A stretch of 64,000 nucleotides of DNA from Pedobacter lusitanus (GTDB lineage: Bacteria; Bacteroidota; Bacteroidia; Sphingobacteriales; Sphingobacteriaceae), in contig NZ_CP157278.1 of the NCBI RefSeq assembly GCF_040026395.1, forward strand, positions 5,952,001 to 6,016,000, given 5' to 3'. The notes under the pieces were generated by a model that was not told the DNA's origin, searched no databases, and saw only the letters and a list, made by a program, of their open reading frames with translations. The position numbers and the translations under genes are program-made. This document shows positions 27,253-35,795 of the stretch, piece by piece; position 1 is the stretch's first letter; every line of letters begins with the position of its first letter.

Positions 27253-28830
27253 CATTTTTAACCTTTCTTCCTCCAGGTCAATCTGGTACAACTGCTGGCG
27301 AATGAGCTCTTCGTTAATAGAAACGTCTTTATTCAGTTCTGAAAGATACTGCCGCTGACTTTCAAGCAGCTCGATAAAAATTGTTTTCGTTTTTTCATTC
27401 ATCCAGCTGTCATCTGTGGCTTTAGCCTTTTCTTCCATATGTTTTAAGAATTTCTCCATGCCGGCATGTCCGTTTAATTCATTGTCATACTTGTTTTTAA
27501 GAAATTGATAGGCATGCTGTTTGATACCCTGCTTCATTTTCTGCCTGGCGGATTCTTCACTTTCCTGATTGAATATTTCTCCAAAGGCACTGGTGCGTCT
27601 GATGAAATAGGGAAGAGTAAGGCCCTGTACCAGAAGTGTAAGTAAAATGACAACGAATGTTATAAATAAGATCAGGTCTCTGCTGGGAAAGGCAGTTCCG
27701 TTATCCAGAGTTACCGGTATGGCTAATGCTGCAGCCAGCGATACGACACCACGCATACCAGTCCAGCCCAGCAATAAAGGCATTGTCAAACGCATCCTTT
27801 GGGAAGATGCCGCGGGAGCTACACTTGGGCGAAAAATAAGTGTGGCGACTAAAGCTGCATAAGAACTGATGATACGGGCTGCAATCAAAATCCCGGTAAC
27901 CAATAGACCATAACCGATAGCAGTGCTCAGAGGAATGCCTTTTGAGTGTAATCCATCTGTAATTTCCGGAAGTTCCAGTCCAATAATCAGGAAAACAATA
28001 CCGTTCAGGATGAAGATGAAACTTTGCCATACACTAAATGCCTGGATACGGCTGGTACTGCTTAAAAAAAGCATTCTTCTGGCAGACATAAATAATCCAC
28101 CGCTTACTACGGCCAGCACCCCCGAACTATGGGCCTGTTCCGCAATCCAATACATCAGATAAGGTTCAATGATGGTCAGCGCTATATCTGAGGGAGCATC
28201 TGTTGGGAGGCGTTTATGTGCCTGGACAAATATCCAGCCTAACAATAAACCAATACCCACACCACCAATTACCATCCACAAAAAGTTGAGTGTTGCCTGC
28301 TGCCAGATAAACTGGCCAGTGCCAACTGCCACCAGTGCGAAACGGAATATAATCAGTGAAGAAGCGTCATTTAATAGGCTTTCTCCTTCTAAAATGGCTG
28401 AAGTAGATTTGGGGATTTTTACAAATTTGGTAATAGCTCCGGTACTGACTGCGTCTGGAGGAGACACAATTCCTCCAAGCAGAAAACCTAAAGCAATGGT
28501 AAATCCGGGAATGAAATGGTTGGTGACTATAGCTACAGACAGTGCGGTAAAGAAGACCACCAGAAAAGCAAAACTTCCGATAATACGCCACCATTTTTTC
28601 ATCTCCTTAAAAGAGATGGACCAGGCAGCGTCCGAGAGCAGGGGTGGAAGAAATATAAAGAATATAAGATCCGGGTCAATTTTCACCTTGGGTAAGCCAG
28701 GTATAAAGCTGATTAGTAATCCGCCGATGACTAATAGAATAGGGTAAGCAATTTTGAGTTTGGCGGCCCACATATTCAATAGCACAATCACGGCTATCAT
28801 GGCAAGTAGAAAAGGTAAAATGGTATGCAT
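27247..28830 (-). CDS. Na+/H+ antiporter, CPA1 (NhaP/NHE-like) family
   Basis: The 527-residue protein has about 12 membrane spans up to residue 410 and a hydrophilic, helical C-terminal tail of about 115 residues. The ion-binding motif is complete in EGESLLNDASSLIIFR (ND motif), and FLPPLLSDAAW and GGIVSPPDAVS are typical of the family. It should exchange protons for Na+ or K+ across the inner membrane to hold pH and sodium levels. A single-gene unit; its upstream region contains a 12-bp palindrome at 28893-28904. Confidence 0.93.
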   Translation of the reverse strand: MHTILPFLLAMIAVIVLLNMWAAKLKIAYPILLVIGGLLISFIPGLPKVKIDPDLIFFIFLPPLLSDAAWSISFKEMKKWWRIIGSFAFLVVFFTALSVAIVTNHFIPGFTIALGFLLGGIVSPPDAVSTGAITKFVKIPKSTSAILEGESLLNDASSLIIFRFALVAVGTGQFIWQQATLNFLWMVIGGVGIGLLLGWIFVQAHKRLPTDAPSDIALTIIEPYLMYWIAEQAHSSGVLAVVSGGLFMSARRMLFLSSTSRIQAFSVWQSFIFILNGIVFLIIGLELPEITDGLHSKGIPLSTAIGYGLLVTGILIAARIISSYAALVATLIFRPSVAPAASSQRMRLTMPLLLGWTGMRGVVSLAAALAIPVTLDNGTAFPSRDLILFITFVVILLTLLVQGLTLPYFIRRTSAFGEIFNQESEESARQKMKQGIKQHAYQFLKNKYDNELNGHAGMEKFLKHMEEKAKATDDSWMNEKTKTIFIELLESQRQYLSELNKDVSINEELIRQQLYQIDLEEERLKML

Positions 28831-28892
28831 TATAATGATTCGGCTTGTTTAGTCAATTTATAAAAAAAAAAGAGAGTATTGAGCTAATTAAG

Positions 28893-28904
28893 CGGAAATT
28901 TCCG
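28893..28904. promoter_or_regulatory. Palindrome upstream of the antiporter gene
   Basis: CGGAAATTTCCG is a perfect 12-bp palindrome 63 bp before the antiporter start, next to a direct repeat CCGGTT-GT-CCGGTT (28902-28915). It may be a regulator site; no regulator gene is adjacent. Confidence 0.3.
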
Positions 28905-29086
28905 GTTGTCCGGTTCATACAGCATAGCAGGGAAAACAGGTAGATTCCCGACTACAAATAGACTACAGCGGCAATTATTCATTGCGGGTAATTTTAATAT
29001 TGATGTTATTTGCCTGTATGATTAAGGCATCTGGCATCAAACCGGCCAATTCCTTATGGATTTACATTCTCCTTAAAAAATCAAAT

Positions 29087-29890
29087 ATGAAATTAAAACT
29101 AATGATAATAATGGCGGTAATTATAATTCCCGGCTGTAAAAAAAGCAGAAACGCAGATCCAGTAAGCCATGATTGCAAAGTAATTACGTTTAAGAACTAT
29201 GAAAACGAGCAGCCAAGAGGGATATATACTTATTCCTATAATCAAAATGGAACAATCTCACAGCTGAAATCAGGAGATAATGCCATTACATATACTTACG
29301 CTGCTGACAAAATCAACGTTAATATTAATGAAATCAAATCCGAAATTACGCTGACTGATGGCAGGGCTACGAAATATACCGATGGCGGAAGTAGTTATGA
29401 ACTGTATTCATATAATCCGGAGGGTTATCTGAGTAAGGTGGAGTTTTACGTTGCTGATAAGATCAATACCAGGTATGAACTGAAATATACTCAGGATAAT
29501 TTAACTACGATATCTCAGCTTTATACCAATGGTAGTGGTGGCTCAGAAAGCTACAATTTAGCGTATAGCGCAGATTTAAATAGTTATGGTGCTTTTATGG
29601 CAAGTCCTCCCGCTTATTTCTTCGAAAGGCTTAAAGTTATTCCAGTTCAGTTTTTGGGGAAAATGTCTAAAAATATGGTAAGTAAAATGAATAAAATTTT
29701 GGAGTATACCTCAAATGACGGCGTAAAGCATAAAGTTGAGGATATATTTGTTTTCACATTTGAGAAAGATGCAAAAGGGAATTATGTTGTTATAGACAAT
29801 GTTAATACTGACCGTCGTTCTGAAAACGGGATTGTAAAAAGTACAACCACGAAAAGTACTAAATATGATTTTACTTATGACTGCAATTGA
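29087..29890 (+). CDS. Lipoprotein with YD-repeat-like sequence
   Basis: I choose the ATG at 29087 because it gives a lipoprotein signal (MKLKLMIIMAVIIIPG then Cys-Lys-Lys); a longer frame starts at a TTG at 28982. The mature part (267 residues in total) contains stretches such as YTYSYNQNGTISQL and YSYNPEGYLSKVEFY that resemble single YD/RHS-type repeats, as seen in many Bacteroidota lipoproteins. It has no toxin or polymorphic C-terminal domain. Function unknown. It is followed 14 bp later by the YcxB-like gene. Confidence 0.82.
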   Translation: MKLKLMIIMAVIIIPGCKKSRNADPVSHDCKVITFKNYENEQPRGIYTYSYNQNGTISQLKSGDNAITYTYAADKINVNINEIKSEITLTDGRATKYTDGGSSYELYSYNPEGYLSKVEFYVADKINTRYELKYTQDNLTTISQLYTNGSGGSESYNLAYSADLNSYGAFMASPPAYFFERLKVIPVQFLGKMSKNMVSKMNKILEYTSNDGVKHKVEDIFVFTFEKDAKGNYVVIDNVNTDRRSENGIVKSTTTKSTKYDFTYDCN

Positions 29891-29904
29891 GTTGATCTGA
29901 TAAG

Positions 29905-30360
29905 ATGATAGTTACAAAGAGAATACAGCAGAACTATAAAACTATACTCCGGGCCAAGATATATTTCTTTTTTAAAAAGAGTGGATGGATGTATTTGATA
30001 AGCACATTTATGATTGCTTATGTTTTTCCTGTATCGGGACTGGGATTCGTTTTGTCAGCCCTGATCTATTTTGCTGGTTTTGATCTCCTGGTTATAGTTC
30101 CCTTATATTATTTCAGCTCAAAAGCACTGGCAAAGCGAAACGGGCTTGATGCAGATATAGAATTTAATGAACAGAACATTATCATCAGGCACAGAAACAA
30201 AGCTATAGTGGAAACAAAAGAATGGAGCTGGATCAAAAAGATTGATATTACGGATAAAGCCGTGTACCTTGTCCTGAACGAACCCCGTCGTTATCTGATT
30301 TCATTTAATAAAAGTGAGCTGACGGTAGAAGAATTACAGTTTTTGGTTCGGGCACGATAA
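29905..30360 (+). CDS. YcxB-like membrane protein
   Basis: The 151-residue protein has two membrane spans (about residues 24-46 and 50-70) followed by a cytoplasmic beta-rich domain of the YcxB type: ADIEFNEQNIIIRHRNK, WSWIKKIDITDKAVYLVL and PRRYLISFNKSEL. The family has no established function. It is 14 bp behind the lipoprotein gene and 48 bp before the TPR gene, all on the plus strand, so the three may form an operon. Confidence 0.75.
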   Translation: MIVTKRIQQNYKTILRAKIYFFFKKSGWMYLISTFMIAYVFPVSGLGFVLSALIYFAGFDLLVIVPLYYFSSKALAKRNGLDADIEFNEQNIIIRHRNKAIVETKEWSWIKKIDITDKAVYLVLNEPRRYLISFNKSELTVEELQFLVRAR

Positions 30361-30408
30361 AATTAGGATTGAAATAGTGAATTTCTGTTTTTAGAAAAAA
30401 AATATTGC

Positions 30409-31473
30409 ATGAAATCATTAATAAGACTGTTATCAATAATGACAGGGATGATGATAGCCTCATCTGTTTATGCCCAGAATTTCGATGCTGCGATCAAAAG
30501 TTTTACGGAGGTTATCAAACTCAACCCCAGTGATTCAGCATACGCCGGGCTTGGCTATGCTTATGTTTTAAAAGAAGATTATGAAAATGCAGGCCCGGCA
30601 TTGGATAAGGCTATTGAGATTAACCCGGAGTCTGCACTGGCATTTGGCCTGCGTGGTTATGTTTATCTGAAGACAAAACAATATGAGCCGGCGATTCATG
30701 ATTTAACCAAAGCAATAGTACTTACTCCAAAGGGAGCAAAAGATTATAACGAGAATCAGGGAAGATATCTGGTTCTTCGGCAGGAAGCTTATTTCTATCA
30801 GGGAAAATATAAACTGGCTATTGATGATTATACAAAAATAATTGAGTTTAATCCTGATAAGGCTTTGTCTTATCGTAATCGCGGCCGTATTTACTTTTTT
30901 GATAAAAATCCTGCAAGGGCAATCGCAGATGCAACAAAAGCAATTGAACTGGACCCTAAAGATCCGGAGTCCTACATATTAAGGGCAGGTGCCTATGTCG
31001 CTTTGGACAATAGTAGTATGGCTATACAGGATTTCAACAAAACAATAGCATTAGACCAGAAGAATCCGGAAAACTATAACAATCGGGGAGGGCTCTATTA
31101 TATGAAGAATGAATTTGAATCAGCCATCAAAGATTTCAGCAAAGCAATTGAACTGGCAACAGGGGATAACAAGGAATATTATGGCAATCGTGGGAAAGCT
31201 TATGTGCGTAGTGAAAAATATGACTTAGCTTATAAAGATCTGGATAAAGCCATTGAACTTGATCCGAAAGATGATAAAAGCTATTATAATCGTGGAAGAG
31301 CTTATGATCTGAACAAAAAATATGAGCTGGCTGTTAAAGATTATACAAGAGCCATAGAATTAAATCCGAAAGATGCTGAGCGATACAACTACCGTGGAAA
31401 GGTTTATCAGCAATTAAGGAAAGATAAACTGGCAGAACTTGATTTTCAGAAAGCCAGAGAACTGGAAAAATAG
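30409..31473 (+). CDS. Secreted tetratricopeptide-repeat protein
   Basis: The N terminus MKSLIRLLSIMTGMMIASSV ending in YAQ is a signal peptide. The rest of the 354 residues is about nine TPR units with the canonical spacing, for example PDKALSYRNRGRIYFFDKNP and PKDDKSYYNRGRAYDLNKKY, each followed by a helix ending in DYTRAIELNP or similar. TPR proteins are scaffolds for other proteins, here presumably in the periplasm. No catalytic domain is present. The partner is not known. Confidence 0.9.
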   Translation: MKSLIRLLSIMTGMMIASSVYAQNFDAAIKSFTEVIKLNPSDSAYAGLGYAYVLKEDYENAGPALDKAIEINPESALAFGLRGYVYLKTKQYEPAIHDLTKAIVLTPKGAKDYNENQGRYLVLRQEAYFYQGKYKLAIDDYTKIIEFNPDKALSYRNRGRIYFFDKNPARAIADATKAIELDPKDPESYILRAGAYVALDNSSMAIQDFNKTIALDQKNPENYNNRGGLYYMKNEFESAIKDFSKAIELATGDNKEYYGNRGKAYVRSEKYDLAYKDLDKAIELDPKDDKSYYNRGRAYDLNKKYELAVKDYTRAIELNPKDAERYNYRGKVYQQLRKDKLAELDFQKARELEK

Positions 31474-31507
31474 CTATCAGATCCTGATGCGTAAAACCTT
31501 TCCTTTT

Positions 31508-31515
31508 TAACTTTG
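31508..31515 (+). promoter_or_regulatory. Possible -7 promoter box before the VOC gene
   Basis: TAACTTTG fits the Bacteroidota -7 consensus TAnnTTTG and lies 28 bp before the ATG at 31544. I see no convincing -33 TTG at the right distance. Confidence 0.35.
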
Positions 31516-31543
31516 TTCATTCTTAACCTAACAGTAAACGCGT

Positions 31544-32053
31544 ATGGACAGTATCAACAATACCATTGCCGGTCTTGAGCTGGCTCAAATCGGCTGGGTA
31601 GTGCCAGACATTCATGCAGCTGTGAAATTCCTTAGCCATGCGCTGGGGATTGCCGGCTTTCCTAAACCGGAACATATTCGTGCGCAGGATCTGGATATGA
31701 CTTATTATGGCCAGGTTGTGGAGGGTGACTGGCTGACTACACAAACCTATAACGGAGGTACTTTCATCGAACTCGTGCAGCCGGTTTCCGGTCAGAGTAT
31801 GTTTCACGATTATCTGGTTCGGTATCCCGCCGGAGGGACACAGCATATGGCTTTTCGTTTACCGGTTAGTGATTTTGTCCGGGTGACCAGTGAGCTGCGG
31901 GAACAGGGCTATGAGGTGATCAGCGAAGTGGATCATCCGATTGCAAGGATGGCTTTCTTTGATACCTATCAGACGCTGGGCGTTGCTACCGAGATTATGG
32001 GCATTACGCCGGAAGGGTGGATCGCTGTTAAACAAATGGAGAAGATGAGATAG
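31544..32053 (+). CDS. VOC-family protein (glyoxalase_4 type)
   Basis: The 169-residue protein starts with the VOC signature ELAQIGWVVPDIHAAVKFLS and has the second half at GGTQHMAFRLPVSDFVRVTS and FDTYQTLGVATEIMGITPEG. Methylmalonyl-CoA epimerase and glyoxalase-like enzymes belong to this branch; the His in GTQHMAF and the late Glu in ATEIMG are likely metal ligands. The substrate is unknown. An AraC-type regulator follows on the same strand and may respond to the same compound. Confidence 0.83.
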   Translation: MDSINNTIAGLELAQIGWVVPDIHAAVKFLSHALGIAGFPKPEHIRAQDLDMTYYGQVVEGDWLTTQTYNGGTFIELVQPVSGQSMFHDYLVRYPAGGTQHMAFRLPVSDFVRVTSELREQGYEVISEVDHPIARMAFFDTYQTLGVATEIMGITPEGWIAVKQMEKMR

Positions 32054-32094
32054 GTTTATCTGATGAATTTTACGCTTCATATCATATATGCTGC

Positions 32095-32102
32095 TAATTT
32101 TG
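32095..32102 (+). promoter_or_regulatory. Probable -7 box of the AraC-type regulator gene
   Basis: TAATTTTG matches TAnnTTTG. Transcription should begin near 32109, just past the GTG at 32107. This argues for the ATG at 32155 as the true start of the regulator. Confidence 0.45.
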
Positions 32103-32154
32103 TGCTGTGACTAAAATAAAGAGAATAACTCCAACGGATTTCAGAGGGCAGTAT

Positions 32155-32997
32155 ATGTCAGAAATGTCGGCTGATTTTGCGGTTTTAAAGACGCCTGTTC
32201 AGCTACATAATATAGAAAAGACTTCTGGTTTCATTAAAGTACCCACACCGTTGCACAGGCCTGAATACAATTTCATCGTGCATATTACGGGAGGAAGTGC
32301 AAAACAGCAGGTCGATGCTAACCTGGTGTCAATCAAGGAGAATGAAATCTTATTTGTCAGGCAGGGGAATGTAACTTCATTAAAGGAGGTGAGCCCGGAT
32401 GCTACCGGGCACATCATTTTATTTGAAGACCAGACACTCAATCAGTTGTTGTCAAAACAGGAGCTCATCAAACTCTTTTCCGCCAATATAGTTATTCATT
32501 TATCGCAGGAGACCAGTACGTGGTTAACCTCTCTGTTTGGTCTGTTAAGCATTGAAATTTATTACCCAAATCCAAACCTTGGTGTCTGTTATTCTCTGCT
32601 GCAGGCAGGGTTCCAGAAAATATTTGCCTCAAGTAAAGAGCTGAATAAAAGTATGAGCCGAAGTGCTGAAATTACTTTCAATTTTAAAGAGCTGGTTTAC
32701 AAATACTACCTGAATCATAAAACGATCTTGTTTTATGCGGGTGAGCTATCTGTTTCTGAAAACTATCTTCATAGATGTATTAAAGAAACTATTGGAGAAA
32801 GTCCTAAGGAATGGATCAACAAAGTAAGTATCCTGCAAAGCCAGCTGCTTTTGCAAGATCTGACCAAGAGTATTGCGGAAGTTGCTTTTGAGCTCAATTA
32901 TGGCGATCCAAGTTACTTTGGACGTCTCTTTAAAAAGATCACCGGAATAACTCCATCAGAATACCGGACCGCATTTATGCAGGATTTGTCCGAGTAA
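32155..32997 (+). CDS. AraC-family transcriptional regulator
   Basis: The C-terminal 100 residues hold the two helix-turn-helix units of AraC/XylS proteins: FYAGELSVSENYLHRCIKET and the family signature region VAFELNYGDPSYFGRLFKKI with GITPSEYR. The N-terminal part looks like a cupin-type sensing domain (residues about 20-130). I start at the ATG at 32155 (280 residues) because a promoter-like box at 32095-32102 makes the upstream GTG (32107) unlikely. It lies 66 bp ahead of the DUF6268/NmrA group on the same strand and may control it. Confidence 0.87.
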   Translation: MSEMSADFAVLKTPVQLHNIEKTSGFIKVPTPLHRPEYNFIVHITGGSAKQQVDANLVSIKENEILFVRQGNVTSLKEVSPDATGHIILFEDQTLNQLLSKQELIKLFSANIVIHLSQETSTWLTSLFGLLSIEIYYPNPNLGVCYSLLQAGFQKIFASSKELNKSMSRSAEITFNFKELVYKYYLNHKTILFYAGELSVSENYLHRCIKETIGESPKEWINKVSILQSQLLLQDLTKSIAEVAFELNYGDPSYFGRLFKKITGITPSEYRTAFMQDLSE

Positions 32998-33063
32998 AGA
33001 GTGGTTTAGTTTTAAAGCGGCCTTTGTTTTCAGCCCACCTTTGTATAATTAAATCCAAAGAAA

Positions 33064-34065
33064 ATGAAAACATTAATTGCTGTTAGAAGCGGTGATATCA
33101 GGAATGATATCCAGATTACCTCTTATTGGTGGGAATACAAAGGTATAACCAAATGGTCTTGTCTTTGTGTCATCACTTTAACCCTTCTCTTTTCAAGTGA
33201 AAGCTATAGCCAGATTATTCAGGATGTTGGTGGTATTGCCGTCACCGCGCATAGTAAAGCTACTTTTAAAGATCTGCCTTCGGGAAGTTCTCTGTCAGAG
33301 AATAAATTTCAACTGAATACTTATGATGCATGGCTGCCTGTTCCTCCTTTTAAAATTGGCAGGACAAGCATTTTTAGTAACCTGAATTATCGTCTGATGG
33401 ATTTTCATTATGACAATAAGACTATTGATGATCCAAACCGGATTGATAAAATTCATGAAATAAAATCGGTGATTATCATCCGGCGCCCGATTGCAGATAA
33501 ATGGTCTGTTTTGGCCATAGCTATGCCAACACTTGCTTCGGATTTTAAAAAGTCAGTTTCCTTTGATGATCTGATTCTGGACGGGATACTTGGCGTATCT
33601 AAAAGATTTGGTTCTCAATCGAATCTTGAAATCGGAATGGGAGTTCATGCACTGTATTCTTTCGGAGAGACCTTGATTACTCCGGGAATATCAGTTGATT
33701 ACAGAAGTACGAACAATAAGTGGTTAGCTCAGTTTTATTGGCCAAGGCTGAATGTACTCTATAATGTGAGTGCAAACACTCAGGTAGGTCTGGCTGGTTC
33801 AATAGACTGGACAAGATTTAAGCTGAAAAATTATCAGGGTTATAATGGTAAAGAAGTCGATTACGCTCAGTTCTCAACTATTCATGGTGGCCTGCAGGTA
33901 CATCAACGCCTGATTGGAGGTATCTGGCTTCAGGTACAGGGTGGGGTAGGTCTTTTTAATCGTTATGAGCTGTTCGATACGAACCAGAAAACGGTAAATG
34001 ATTTCTCTGTTTCTAATATGGCTTATGGGAAAGCTGCACTGACCTATCGTATAGGCAGGAGATAA
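33064..34065 (+). CDS. DUF6268-type outer-membrane protein
   Basis: The 333-residue product has a long N terminus before a hydrophobic signal segment (about residues 31-49, ending SYSQ), which suggests either a late signal anchor or a start further in. The mature part is beta-strand rich, with alternating patterns and WLQVQGGVGLFNRYELF near the end, and finishes YGKAALTYRIG-RR. It resembles the DUF6268 outer-membrane proteins common in Bacteroidota. No function is established. The next gene starts 14 bp downstream. Confidence 0.75.
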   Translation: MKTLIAVRSGDIRNDIQITSYWWEYKGITKWSCLCVITLTLLFSSESYSQIIQDVGGIAVTAHSKATFKDLPSGSSLSENKFQLNTYDAWLPVPPFKIGRTSIFSNLNYRLMDFHYDNKTIDDPNRIDKIHEIKSVIIIRRPIADKWSVLAIAMPTLASDFKKSVSFDDLILDGILGVSKRFGSQSNLEIGMGVHALYSFGETLITPGISVDYRSTNNKWLAQFYWPRLNVLYNVSANTQVGLAGSIDWTRFKLKNYQGYNGKEVDYAQFSTIHGGLQVHQRLIGGIWLQVQGGVGLFNRYELFDTNQKTVNDFSVSNMAYGKAALTYRIGRR

Positions 34066-34079
34066 ATAATTGAAATCCG

Positions 34080-34487
34080 ATGAAAAAAAGAAATTATATT
34101 CCTTCAGCTTTTAGTCTGCGTTCCCTGGTCGTTGCAGCCGTACCTTCTTATGTGTTTCCTGCTTTAATGTCTTTTATATCAGGTTTTTTTCTCCGGAAAA
34201 CTGAACTTATGATGGCGAGTTACACGACTATAGGTTTGTCTTCCTTATTATCAACCATATTTAGCTTTATCATCCTCTGGCAGTTCGAGGCAAGACAGGT
34301 CTTAACACAGAACAAGTTAATCAGAGCTCTGCTGATCATTCTGTTAATGATGAGTTTGGGGATGTTGTGCGCATCGATACTCAGACTTCAGTCAGAACGC
34401 TTTAATATAACATTTTCGGCCTTTCTGGGCGCAGCAATATTAACGATCCGTCAACAAGTGAAAAATTATGATGATAAAAAAAATTAA
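34080..34487 (+). CDS. Small membrane protein of unknown function
   Basis: The 135-residue protein shows four hydrophobic segments (about residues 14-36, 44-67, 80-101 and 107-125) with few charges between them. I recognise no family. It sits 14 bp behind the DUF6268 gene and overlaps the NmrA-like gene by 20 bp, so the three are very likely cotranscribed and translationally coupled. Confidence 0.75.
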   Translation: MKKRNYIPSAFSLRSLVVAAVPSYVFPALMSFISGFFLRKTELMMASYTTIGLSSLLSTIFSFIILWQFEARQVLTQNKLIRALLIILLMMSLGMLCASILRLQSERFNITFSAFLGAAILTIRQQVKNYDDKKN

Positions 34488-35388
34488 ACCGACTATAGTT
34501 GTTTTTGGATGTACGGGCATGGTTGGGACCGAGGTCATGCGACAGCTAAGTAGTTGTGACTGTTTAGTCAGAGGGGTTCTCAGAAATCCTGAACGCCCTT
34601 ATCCTGTGCGAACAGGCACTGATTTATGGAATATAACTTATGTAAGTGCTGATTTGAGTTCAAGCGGACAACTTAAAGAAGCTTGCATCGGGGCAGATGC
34701 ATTGTTTCTTTTAACCGCAACATCTCCAAATCAGGTTGAGCAGGAAGTTAACATCATTGATGCTGCCAGACAAAGTGGTGTTAAACGAATTGTTAAGTTG
34801 TCTGCCCCCATAGTTCAGCCACCGGCCAAAGTGGAGGTCAGCCAGTGGCATCGTAAAATAGATGATTATCTTTCCCGGAGTATCGATGAATTTTGTTGCC
34901 TGAGGCCTCATTCATTCATGCAAAACTGGGAGCGAAATACATTTACAATTCAATGTTTTGGTAAGATTTACGGGGCTTTAGGTGATGCTCAGAGAAATTA
35001 TATTGATTGCCGTGATGTGGCAACGGTAGCGGTGAATTATTTGCTGGCGACAGAAGAATTAAAATGCAGATCAGTTATTCTTGCGGGCCCACAGGCAATT
35101 ACTAATGTGGAAATGGCAGCGAAACTCTCCCTTGTAACGGGGAGTAAAATTGAATACGTGGATATTACGCCGGACGAATTATTTAGTCAGTTAACCGGCA
35201 AAGCAAAATTGCCCGGCTGGTTAGCCAGGCATATTATTGAACTTGATGATCTGGCAATCAGGGTTCCTGAACCGGATAGTGATACGATTACAGATTTGAT
35301 TTTAAGAAAACCACGTGTCATGGATGAATACCTGCAGGAAAGCCGGCATCTTTTTAAAAGAAAGTCTGTTTGGAAGTCCCTATTTTAG
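34468..35388 (+). CDS. NmrA-like NAD(P)-binding protein
   Basis: The 306-residue protein starts with a Rossmann nucleotide site, TIVVFGCTGMVGTEVMRQL (GxxGxxG), followed by GVLRNPERPYPV at the second strand and SADLSSSGQLKEACIGADAL, as in the NmrA/atypical SDR group. RIVKLSAPIVQ and LRPHSFMQNW are also family landmarks. There is no YxxxK catalytic pair, which is normal for redox-sensing NmrA members. It may be a quinone oxidoreductase or a redox sensor. Two candidate starts (ATG ATG at 34468 and 34471) lie inside the previous gene. Confidence 0.88.
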   Translation: MMIKKIKPTIVVFGCTGMVGTEVMRQLSSCDCLVRGVLRNPERPYPVRTGTDLWNITYVSADLSSSGQLKEACIGADALFLLTATSPNQVEQEVNIIDAARQSGVKRIVKLSAPIVQPPAKVEVSQWHRKIDDYLSRSIDEFCCLRPHSFMQNWERNTFTIQCFGKIYGALGDAQRNYIDCRDVATVAVNYLLATEELKCRSVILAGPQAITNVEMAAKLSLVTGSKIEYVDITPDELFSQLTGKAKLPGWLARHIIELDDLAIRVPEPDSDTITDLILRKPRVMDEYLQESRHLFKRKSVWKSLF

Positions 35389-35497
35389 GAGATCAGTTTC
35401 AGGATGCCAATTTGGCACCCTGAAGCTAGTCTTAATTGATACATACCTGATGATCCACATATTTATCGATATACTGTTAAACATCTTAATTATGAGG

Positions 35498-35722
35498 TCA
35501 TAATCTGGGCGTCAGTTTAAAACCACCGTCTACATCCATGATAGTACCTGAAATCCAGTTAGTCTGAATGTAACAGCATTATTTATATCTGCTGGTTGCC
35601 CCAACATTTTTAAAGCCTGATCTTTCAGAAGTGTTGCCTGCCTTTCATTTGTTTCGAACCAGGGATTTAATTAGGTATTGATTGCTCCTGGTGAAATTGT
35701 ATTAACTAAAGAAAGTTTGAAA
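35498..35722 (-). pseudogene. Decayed 3' fragment of a short-chain dehydrogenase/reductase gene
   Basis: Read on the minus strand from 35722, one frame gives LSLVNTISPGAINT, a stop, then LNPWFETNERQATLLKDQAL and KMLGQPADINNAV. A second frame then gives TNWISGTIMDVDGG followed by FKLTPRL and a stop at 35498. These are the NxISPG, LGxPxDIAxAV and SGxxxxVDGG motifs of the SDR C terminus, with one stop and one frameshift between them. The N-terminal half with the Rossmann site and YxxxK is absent. It is not expected to make a product. Confidence 0.75.
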
Positions 35723-35743
35723 TTTTTCATTTGCCCGTTTAAA

Positions 35744-35780
35744 GGTCTGAAGAAGATTAATTCCTAATCTTCTTCAGACC
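35744..35780 (-). terminator. Perfect 16-bp stem-loop after the susD-like gene
   Basis: GGTCTGAAGAAGATTA pairs exactly with TAATCTTCTTCAGACC around five bases. It begins 15 bp past the stop of the susD-like gene and has no strong T run. Likely terminator of the SusCD operon. Confidence 0.75.
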
Positions 35781-35795
35781 TGGACTCCAGACTTA

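Larger units (their letters stand above)
35389..35795. other. Intergenic stretch with an SDR remnant and two stem-loops
   Basis: The 407 bp between the NmrA gene and the susD-like gene hold a mismatched stem (TTCAGGATGCCA with TGGCACCCTGAA, 35398-35423), a decayed SDR fragment on the minus strand (35498-35722), and a perfect 16-bp stem (35744-35780). Confidence 0.7.

Noticed and set aside
32107..32154. GTG start of the AraC-type regulator.
   Set aside because: A TAATTTTG promoter-like box ends 4 bp before it, so transcription would begin at or after the GTG.
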